DNA from: Chlorobiota bacterium
Lineage (GTDB): Bacteria > Bacteroidota > Ignavibacteria > SZUA-365 > JAADGX01
Assembly (NCBI GenBank): GCA_013152135.1
Contig: JAADGX010000056.1
Coordinates: forward strand, 11,127 to 23,704
DNA: 12,578 bases
Direction: 5' to 3'
The notes below the pieces were generated by a model, which ran no database searches, had not been told where the DNA came from, and saw only the letters and a program-made list of their open reading frames with translations. Shown here one piece after another: positions 1 to 5,442 of this stretch. A program made the position numbers and the translations under genes. How positions within the stretch are numbered: position 1 is the first letter of the stretch; each line of letters begins with the position of its first letter.

Positions 1-80
1 GCTCGTTTCCAGTCTTCAAGTGGCATTCAGGATCCGTTCGGTATGACGATTTTATTCGCATCTTTGCGTTGCTGTTACCT

Positions 81-114
81 AAAAAACATGATCGCATATC
101 CACATACGATCATG
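81..114 (-). terminator. Candidate Rho-independent terminator, minus strand
   Basis: Read on the minus strand, an 8-base stem (CATGATCG at 107-114, CGATCATG at 87-94) with a 12-base loop is followed directly by six T (plus-strand A run 81-86). This is the layout of an intrinsic terminator for leftward transcription. The stem is only half G/C, so it may be weak. It lies downstream of the decayed cytochrome fragment at 180-315 and may once have ended that gene. Confidence 0.5.
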
Positions 115-135
115 ACAAAAATACGCACTATTTTG

Positions 136-154
136 ATTTAGACAAAATCTAAAT
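136..154. repeat. 19-base palindrome ATTTAGA-N5-TCTAAAT
   Basis: Two perfect 7-base arms, ATTTAGA (136-142) and TCTAAAT (148-154), flank CAAAA. The arms are AT-rich and no T-run follows, so it looks more like a dimeric repressor site than a terminator. No intact gene lies next to it in the window. The family of any binding protein cannot be told from the sequence. Confidence 0.35.
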
Positions 155-179
155 AAGGAATTTCACGAATCCACAGATC

Positions 180-315
180 ACCGGCACCAGCCCGTTTTTT
201 GCAGCGGGGCGTTCCATGAATGCGCCTCGATCTTCGTCCCCCGTGGGCCGATGCGGTAAACACCTGGAAAAATGAAAAGGGCCTCTATCCCACTTCAGCA
301 GGATCGAGCGCGGAG
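180..315 (-). pseudogene. Decayed fragment of a multiheme-cytochrome C-terminal region
   Basis: Read on the minus strand, 258 down to about 195 encodes YRIGPRGTKIEAHSWNAP. This matches YRIGPRETKIETYTWNVP, residues 408-425 of the pentaheme cytochrome at 1730-3157. At DNA level 210-258 matches 1888-1936 at 42 of 49 positions without gaps, and six of the seven differences are transitions. Upstream in this frame there is no cytochrome-like sequence, although another frame reads LDPAEVG then a stop, faintly like the FDPKGR segment of the intact gene. Downstream the frame stops within a few codons. I read this as the remnant of a second, paralogous cytochrome gene broken by frameshifts and deletions. 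The outer limits are approximate. It lies just beyond the terminator of the monoheme protein gene. Confidence 0.65.
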
Positions 316-324
316 TCATACTGA

Positions 325-358
325 AAAAGCCGCCGGTCTTGATTCTCCGGCGGCTTTT
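325..358 (-). terminator. Strong Rho-independent terminator
   Basis: A perfect 12-base stem, AAAAGCCGCCGG (325-336) and CCGGCGGCTTTT (347-358), encloses a 10-base loop. On the minus strand the second arm runs into TTTTTC. It lies 20 bases past the stop codon of the monoheme outer-membrane protein gene and should end that minus-strand unit. The A/T-flanked symmetry means it could also stop rightward transcription. Confidence 0.85.
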
Positions 359-377
359 CAACGTGCGAAATTGCTTT

Positions 378-1547
378 TCAGAACGCTGTCACAAATCCCG
401 TCGTGAGCTTCGGTTTCTTGTTCAAGAAATCATGGGTTACTTCGGTCATGAGACGAATATTGCGCGCGAGCAAGTAGCTGACACTGAGAGTAGCGGTCTT
501 GTAGTCGTACATCTTGCCGGGGCCTTCAATCTGGTTGTACAGCGCGGTTAGAATCCATCGCGATCTGTTTCCACCCGGAAAGAAAATCAACTCGGCGAAA
601 CCGCCGTCCATGGCGGTATTCATATTGCTATTGCCGCTCACTTTATCCTCGCGGTGCAAATACTGGAGGTTTAACTCAAAATTCCCGGCTTGCAAGGTAA
701 GATCCGGTCCATACATGGAGAGCGTATTATCCAGGCGGAGTCCCGCCTCTTCAAAGGATTCTGAACCGGTGTAAACGAATCCCCCCAGCCTGATCCAGCC
801 GAGATTCTGGGAGGCCCTGAACGCGAACGTCTTTCCGTTATCGAAATCGAAGATCCGGTTTTCGGCTTCCCCGATACCGTTACCATTCAGCACTTCCGCT
901 GTGACGTCAAGACCGAAATCAAACCCATAGCTAACCAAAACACCTCGTTCATACGTCAGTTTCGCCTTGGAAAACGAGGGCTTCATTTTGTAGGCGAGAT
1001 AATCCTCGTAAGTAAGACGAAGCTCGCGCTTGAACAAGGGATCGGAGACCTGAAACTGGCCGACGATGATGTCAAGGGTGGTATTGAACAGGTTGTTGAA
1101 ATGCACGAAGGCATCCTCCAGTCCGGCCACTTCGCCGCGTTCATCCATGTAGAAGTAGAGATAATACGAAACGTAGTTGGAGATCGGGCCGCCACTGAGC
1201 AGTTTAATACCGTACGGCGCTTCAAGATCAAGACTTCCCTTTTCCCTGTCTGCAAGTTGCAGGAATCCGTCGAAGCGGATAGCCAGCGGAAGGAAGCGTT
1301 GAAGGAGAAGATCGTCGTCTCCCGTTTCCACGTACTGGCGCTTCGGTTCGTTGCCGCTGGGAAGCATGAAACCGTTCGCGGCAAATTCTTCGCCGAAATC
1401 CTTGAGCTTAGGTATGGCTGAATGGCACGTGGAGCAGGAAAGCTTGTATTTGCGGGCAAATGCCGGTATGGCATCGGCCACGGAAGTCAAAAAAATCAAT
1501 GCCGTGACCGACAGGATTACGGAAAATACGTATGATGATTTGTTCAT
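378..1547 (-). CDS. Monoheme c-type cytochrome with outer-membrane beta-barrel-like body
   Basis: 389 residues. Residues 1-26 form a signal peptide (hydrophobic core VILSVTALIFL, likely cleavage after VADA). The mature protein starts IPAFARKYKLSC, followed by one heme c site, CSTCH, at 38-42, and then PKLKDFGEEFAANGF. This arrangement is known from a family of exported, often outer-membrane-associated heme proteins. The remaining ~320 residues contain many short alternating hydrophobic/aromatic stretches, for example YVSYYLYFYMDE, and the protein ends in Phe (GFVTAF), as many outer-membrane barrels do. I infer a porin-like barrel carrying a periplasmic heme, taking part in electron transfer across the envelope. 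The start is ATG at 1547 with AGGA 11 bases upstream. It lies downstream of the pentaheme cytochrome on the same strand (182-base gap) and ends at a strong terminator. The barrel is inferred from composition, not proven. Confidence 0.75.
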   Translation of the reverse strand: MNKSSYVFSVILSVTALIFLTSVADAIPAFARKYKLSCSTCHSAIPKLKDFGEEFAANGFMLPSGNEPKRQYVETGDDDLLLQRFLPLAIRFDGFLQLADREKGSLDLEAPYGIKLLSGGPISNYVSYYLYFYMDERGEVAGLEDAFVHFNNLFNTTLDIIVGQFQVSDPLFKRELRLTYEDYLAYKMKPSFSKAKLTYERGVLVSYGFDFGLDVTAEVLNGNGIGEAENRIFDFDNGKTFAFRASQNLGWIRLGGFVYTGSESFEEAGLRLDNTLSMYGPDLTLQAGNFELNLQYLHREDKVSGNSNMNTAMDGGFAELIFFPGGNRSRWILTALYNQIEGPGKMYDYKTATLSVSYLLARNIRLMTEVTHDFLNKKPKLTTGFVTAF

Positions 1548-1729
1548 GAGGCATGTATTCCTGTTTATTAAATACCAGTTAAGATCGCGCGCAATCGCGA
1601 TCGAAGAAGATGCACACTGTCTCTGCGCGGATTAAAGACATGGTAAGGGTTTGCTGGAGGTGGTTCTTCCCGCCATCCGAAAAGGCAGGCTGAAGCGGAA
1701 TGGTGAAGGCGGTGTTCTCACTGCCGGAC
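1548..1729 (-). other. Gap between the cytochrome genes, with a 7-base inverted repeat
   Basis: This 182-base gap separates the pentaheme and monoheme genes. It contains a perfect inverted repeat, GATCGCG (1583-1589) and CGCGATC (1596-1602), with a 6-base loop, 36 bases upstream of the monoheme gene's ATG. It has no T-run, so it could be an operator or an mRNA structure. I see no clear terminator after the pentaheme gene, so co-transcription of the two cytochromes is possible. No convincing small gene is present. Confidence 0.4.
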
Positions 1730-3157
1730 TTAGTCCACGATATCGAACCATGTTTCCGTACGGTTAACCAGGACGGGTTCCATCTCCTTTGCCGGAACAC
1801 CGAGAAACTCGCCCACCGATTTCACGAGACGTCGATAATGGATCTCTGCAACAACCCGGATTCTTCCTTCTGGAATATCGTCGGGAACGTTCCATGTATA
1901 CGTTTCGATCTTCGTTTCCCGCGGGCCGATGCGGTAGTCGGTCCCAAGCGATGCCGTGTTCCATTGTGCGATGGTCATACGACCCTTTGGATCGAAGTAG
2001 GGAAGACGAAATACGCGGTCGCCTTCGTAGGGAAGGGCATCACGGGGCAACCCCTTGAAGTCCGGCAGGTCCATGATCTCTCCGATGTCCTGGTAAGCGA
2101 GGACGTTACTTGAAATCGTGAACTCTTCTCCGGGGAAATCCTTTTTATCCACCGGCAGGTGATAGGCTTTTCCGTCGGCGTCGTAAGCGATGACCGTCAG
2201 CCAGAGCTGCCGCTCCTCGGCGGACCCGCTGGGAATTTTATGTCCCGCCTTGTGGTTGAATGCCTGCACCGTAATAACCACGGGCTCACCCGGTTCCACG
2301 TCCCGGCGATCGGGATGCATACGCAGCTCGACGGCGCCTCGGAGCTTGCTCGGGGAATGAGCCCCGTGGAACAAGTGCTGAGCCACGTCTTTTTGGGGCT
2401 TGGATAAAATGGCGTTCTTCGTTTCCGCTTTGGGCATGTGACAATCCTGGCATCGCACGCCTTCCTTGGAATACGGACCCGCTTTCCATTCCAGGTGCGT
2501 GGACTTGACCCATACACCGTACGGGCTTTTTTCGTTGTGGCACGTGCCGCACATCTCGGGGGACATGGTAAAGGCGCTTCGCTTGGTCTCGTGATGAGGG
2601 GAAATCGTTCCTTCGCGATTTCCAAATTTCACTTTCCCCGGTTTGATGGTGAAATTGAAGTTGAAGGGCTCTTCACCCTTGAAACCGGTAATCGTATGGC
2701 ACACGTCACATGACACGCCCTCATTGGCCCGGGAATTCTCCGACGGCCGTGGTGGCGGAATATCCCCGGCAATAAAGGCCAGCGGTGTGTGGCAACCGTT
2801 ACACCCGGCTTTGACCCCCGCAACTTTTTCATCTTTTTCCGCGTGAGGAACAGCCAGCTTGAAGTACTCGATCTCGTCCCAGGCATGTGTGTATGCCTGT
2901 GACATCATCGCTTGTTGCCACTGCATGTAAAAATCGGTGTGGCAAGAGCCACAGGTCTTCGGCTTTTCGAAATCGTCATAGGAGCCGGACCCCAGCAACT
3001 CGTCGCCCGCAGGCTGGGAAAAGGCGAGCACGGGTGCCGCGATCATCAGAAAATAAAACCAGCAAAAGACGTTGCGGTAATTTGTATCGTAATTGCTCAT
3101 AACGGTTTTGGGATTGTATGTCACGAGAGGTGAATTCATAACGCGGGTTTTCTTCAC
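1730..3157 (-). CDS. Pentaheme c-type cytochrome with C-terminal Ig-like domain
   Basis: 475 residues from the GTG at 3157. A signal segment at about residues 29-47 (VFCWFYFLMIAAPVLAFS) precedes five CXXCH heme c sites: CGSCH (69-73), CNGCH (119-123), CDVCH (150-154), CGTCH (203-207) and CQDCH (236-240). Extra histidines (HHE near 188, HGAH near 264) could be distal ligands. This layout resembles the cytochrome c554-type multiheme family. Residues ~275-475 form a beta-rich region with NHKAGHKIPSG at 301-311, a motif I associate with the C-terminal domain of such cytochromes. The role is probably periplasmic or surface electron transfer; no substrate can be assigned. The start is uncertain: GTG 3157, ATG 3139 and ATG 3100 all lack a good ribosome site, and ATG 3100 gives the most normal signal-peptide length. 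A decayed paralogue fragment lies at 180-315. Confidence 0.85.
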   Translation of the reverse strand: MKKTRVMNSPLVTYNPKTVMSNYDTNYRNVFCWFYFLMIAAPVLAFSQPAGDELLGSGSYDDFEKPKTCGSCHTDFYMQWQQAMMSQAYTHAWDEIEYFKLAVPHAEKDEKVAGVKAGCNGCHTPLAFIAGDIPPPRPSENSRANEGVSCDVCHTITGFKGEEPFNFNFTIKPGKVKFGNREGTISPHHETKRSAFTMSPEMCGTCHNEKSPYGVWVKSTHLEWKAGPYSKEGVRCQDCHMPKAETKNAILSKPQKDVAQHLFHGAHSPSKLRGAVELRMHPDRRDVEPGEPVVITVQAFNHKAGHKIPSGSAEERQLWLTVIAYDADGKAYHLPVDKKDFPGEEFTISSNVLAYQDIGEIMDLPDFKGLPRDALPYEGDRVFRLPYFDPKGRMTIAQWNTASLGTDYRIGPRETKIETYTWNVPDDIPEGRIRVVAEIHYRRLVKSVGEFLGVPAKEMEPVLVNRTETWFDIVD

Positions 3158-3215
3158 TGAAATATACGGTCGCCCGGTAAATTCATCAATGATCCCGTCA
3201 TATATATGGTTCGTG

Positions 3216-3236
3216 CCGGAAGTATAATACTTTCGG
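3216..3236. promoter_or_regulatory. 21-base near-perfect palindrome upstream of the pentaheme cytochrome
   Basis: CCGGAAGTAT and ATACTTTCGG surround a central A; nine of ten position pairs are Watson-Crick and one is G/T. It lies about 60 bases upstream of the furthest possible start of the pentaheme cytochrome and downstream of the hydrolase stop. Position and symmetry suit a transcription-factor operator. No T-run follows, so a terminator is less likely. The binding protein is unknown. Confidence 0.4.
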
Positions 3237-3253
3237 AATACAACAAGGATAAA

Positions 3254-3272
3254 ACGACGAAGACACAGTCGT
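3254..3272 (-). terminator. Weak terminator-like hairpin after the hydrolase gene
   Basis: On the minus strand ACGAC, a 9-base loop and GTCGT are followed by TTTAT, 8 bases past the hydrolase stop codon. The stem is only 5 bases, and an alternative stem (GACAC/GTGTC) overlaps it. It may be an inefficient terminator or have no function. Confidence 0.25.
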
Positions 3273-3280
3273 GTCAGAGA

Positions 3281-4093
3281 TTAATCGTCAAAGGATACAG
3301 TCTGCAAAAAGGAAGTGAGGATGTTCAAAAACAATTCCGGCTGTTCAAGATTTGGCAAGTGTCCCGCTTGAGGTAGCAGGTGGAACGATGAGTGTGGAAA
3401 GAGGTCCGCGAGTTGCTCAGCCTCGTCCTGCGTAATGAGAGCATCTTCTTCCCCAGCGACTACCAGGACGGGAACGGCCAGACCCCGCACGTCTTCCGTC
3501 GTATCCGCCCTCTCGGCCATGGCCCGCAAGGCGTGCGTCACTCCATCGATGGATGCGGACTTCATCGTTCGTTCGAGGTATTCCACCAGCGCCGGTTGGT
3601 TGGCGCGCGAGTATTCCGATACCAGGAGGTTTGATAACCGTTGCATCAACGCACCGGCGCCATGCGATTTGATCTCGACGATCTGCAAGTACCGGTTGGT
3701 ACGCGCTTCCTCGGAATCCGCAGTGGACCGGGTATCGATGAGCACCATGCCCTTGAGTCCCGGAGGATGCCTGCGAGCAATTTCCAACGCCAGGTATCCG
3801 CCCATCGAACATCCGCCGATGACGAATTGCTCGATACCCAGCACACGAAGCTTCTCAAGAATGCGATCTCCCAGCAAGGGAAGAGTGAAGCCCTCCTGCT
3901 CCGGCAGCGACATACCGAATCCGGGATAATCGAGACTGAGTACCCGGTAATGGTTCGCCAAGAGGTAGTGCTCGCGGCTCCACATGCCGGCATTCAAGGG
4001 GAAGGCGTGTAGAAGGACGAGGCAAGGGCCGGAACCGGTTTCGTGAAAGACCATGGGATCAGAGAAAGAAAAACAAGGCTGCTCCGAATGCAC
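3281..4093 (-). CDS. Alpha/beta hydrolase
   Basis: 270 residues, the usual length for a single-domain alpha/beta hydrolase, with no signal peptide, so probably cytoplasmic. The oxyanion-hole segment LLHAFPLN lies at about 27-34. The nucleophile elbow GGCSMGG (93-99) puts the catalytic serine at 96. The acid is probably Asp217 in VVAGEEDAL, and the base His245 in PQAGHLPN. Between them lies a helical lid region (about 125-200). The overall form is like the carboxylesterase, lactonase and enol-lactonase branch; substrate cannot be predicted. The start is GTG at 4093, supported by GGAG seven bases upstream; an internal ATG (residue 14) has no ribosome site and would shorten the first strand. It lies 81 bases downstream of the lipoprotein gene on the same strand. 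Confidence 0.85.
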   Translation of the reverse strand: MHSEQPCFSFSDPMVFHETGSGPCLVLLHAFPLNAGMWSREHYLLANHYRVLSLDYPGFGMSLPEQEGFTLPLLGDRILEKLRVLGIEQFVIGGCSMGGYLALEIARRHPPGLKGMVLIDTRSTADSEEARTNRYLQIVEIKSHGAGALMQRLSNLLVSEYSRANQPALVEYLERTMKSASIDGVTHALRAMAERADTTEDVRGLAVPVLVVAGEEDALITQDEAEQLADLFPHSSFHLLPQAGHLPNLEQPELFLNILTSFLQTVSFDD

Positions 4094-4174
4094 CTCTCGG
4101 CTCCGAGATCGACGCCGCGGTTGAATCCCGGCACATTCGGAACAGCCTCATCGTGTGATTGGAAACGTCTTGAT

Positions 4175-5104
4175 TTACTTGCCGTGCTTGGCGTACGGGA
4201 CGTTGTCCTTGTCCTGGTACGAAAGTACGATTTCGACGTACCGGTCCGCGCCGGAGCCATGCACCACGGTGCCCGAAGCATCCTTGACAAGCATGAACCG
4301 GACGGTCTGGTAATCGTTGGCGGTCGTGCCCTGTACGCGGGCGTAAAACACGTTTTTATCCGTGACTCCCGTTGACAACGCGATTTTCAGCGCCGAGTAC
4401 GAACTCGCCGATGGAGGCGTCAATTGGGCCAGGACCGGGTCGTTGAGGTCGGTGGCGGAAAATGATACCGTGGAGAATTTCGTGATACGGAGTCCCGGTA
4501 TCGACTGGGAAAGACTGGGACTGCGGATTTCAAGCGACGGAGTCGTCGTGTTGGCGGCATAGAGGAAGAAGTCGCCGTTTTTATTCTTCGTGTTGTCGAG
4601 CAGTTGGAATATCTCCGGCCCGTTGGAAGCCGGGTTGTAGAAATCCATCATGCTCGGCAGGTTGCTGGTGGTCGCGTAAACGCGAATCACCTGGTTGTTG
4701 ACGTCCTTGTCGAATCGCTTCGCCGGGGCCCACACGATCTGGGCAAAGTCCGAGCTCTCCTCCCCGTCGGTCGAAACAGAGCGGACGATGATGTCGTATT
4801 CCACGCCGTTTTCCAGTCCGAGAATCGTGTAGGTGGAACTGCCCTTGGCCACGTTCGCGGTCTGGGTGATACCGGTCGTGGGGTTGGTCCAGGAAACCTT
4901 GTAGGTCCCGAAGTTGTCCTGCGATTCGCTGGCGGATACCGTCCACGTGAGGATAATCTTTCCGTCATCGGAAATGGCCTGGAGATTTGTCGGTGCCGTT
5001 ACGGCGGGCAATACAGGTTCGTTCGTGGCGTTGTCGCATCCCGTGACACCGAGGAAAAGCCCCAAGGCGAGCGCGAAAGACAGGAAAACAGAAATTGACC
5101 TCAT
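4175..5104 (-). CDS. Lipoprotein with fibronectin type III domain
   Basis: 309 residues from ATG 5104. The N-terminus MRSISVFLSFALALG followed by a lipobox ending VTGC (Cys23) marks a lipoprotein, so the protein is probably anchored in the periplasm or outer membrane. Residues ~36-125 match a fibronectin type III fold: APTNLQA at the start, KIILTWT, YKVSWTN, LENGVEYDIIVRSV and a closing APA. The remaining ~180 residues look beta-rich but are not recognised. FN3 lipoproteins usually serve in adhesion, scaffolding or polymer binding; none of these is shown here. The start was chosen because AAGGAGA lies six bases upstream; an open frame continues 60 codons further upstream but reads poorly and would bury the signal peptide. 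It is the first gene of the leftward cluster. Confidence 0.8.
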   Translation of the reverse strand: MRSISVFLSFALALGLFLGVTGCDNATNEPVLPAVTAPTNLQAISDDGKIILTWTVSASESQDNFGTYKVSWTNPTTGITQTANVAKGSSTYTILGLENGVEYDIIVRSVSTDGEESSDFAQIVWAPAKRFDKDVNNQVIRVYATTSNLPSMMDFYNPASNGPEIFQLLDNTKNKNGDFFLYAANTTTPSLEIRSPSLSQSIPGLRITKFSTVSFSATDLNDPVLAQLTPPSASSYSALKIALSTGVTDKNVFYARVQGTTANDYQTVRFMLVKDASGTVVHGSGADRYVEIVLSYQDKDNVPYAKHGK

Positions 5105-5110
5105 TGTTAT

Positions 5111-5117
5111 TCTCCTT
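5111..5117 (-). promoter_or_regulatory. Ribosome binding site of the FN3 lipoprotein gene
   Basis: AAGGAGA on the minus strand, six bases before ATG 5104. It decides between this start and a longer open frame reaching 5284. Confidence 0.75.
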
Positions 5118-5428
5118 GTTTTGGTAAGGTGAGAAATCAAAAATATTCGCAATTGACTAATCAAGTGAAACATATCGAACAAGATAGAGTATTTTCTTCC
5201 AACAGTAAATGTCATCTTACGTCCCAAGGCTCTGTCGTGTTTCCTCCACTGTCTCATAAGTTGAAATATTCCCGCCCGAATCATATTATTTTCAAGTACT
5301 GGGAAAAAATGGATTCAGGCGAACGAGCATTTGCTTCGTGGCGCCGGCTCTCCTCTTCTATCGCGGTCCATTTTTAATCAACAGAACGAATCAAAAACAC
5401 GAGGAATTCGGGACGGCTTTATCCCGGG

Positions 5429-5434
5429 AAAGGA
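5429..5434 (+). promoter_or_regulatory. Ribosome binding site of the IOR-like gene
   Basis: AAAGGA lies eight bases before ATG 5443. It supports translation starting here, so the missing N-terminal domain of the enzyme reflects the real gene and not a wrong start. Confidence 0.65.
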
Positions 5435-5442
5435 TTTGACAA

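Larger units (their letters stand above)
5105..5442. other. Divergent intergenic region
   Basis: 338 bases between the leftward lipoprotein gene and the rightward oxidoreductase gene, lower in G/C than its neighbours, so promoters for both sides should lie here. I could not place a convincing -35/-10 pair or a Bacteroidota-type TTTG promoter. A small hairpin, CGGGA (5409-5413) with TCCCG (5422-5426), sits just before the ribosome site of the oxidoreductase gene. I looked here for the missing N-terminal part of that enzyme in all plus-strand frames and saw nothing similar. Confidence 0.5.

Noticed and set aside
983..1474. A 163-codon minus-strand frame inside the monoheme protein gene
   Set aside because: It is the alternate frame of that gene, rich in S, R, T and P, without motifs; the gene's own frame has a signal peptide and a heme site.
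1579..1800. A possible small gene between the two cytochromes
   Set aside because: The 73-codon frame overlaps the end of the pentaheme gene in another frame, has no ribosome site and resembles nothing known.
5105..5284. A 60-codon upstream extension of the FN3 lipoprotein gene
   Set aside because: The ATG at 5104 has an AAGGAGA site and opens directly into a lipoprotein signal peptide; the extension would put that signal deep inside the protein.
5129..5377. A possible small plus-strand gene or enzyme N-terminal remnant upstream of the oxidoreductase gene
   Set aside because: The translation shows no similarity to the pyrimidine-binding domain and no ribosome site was seen.
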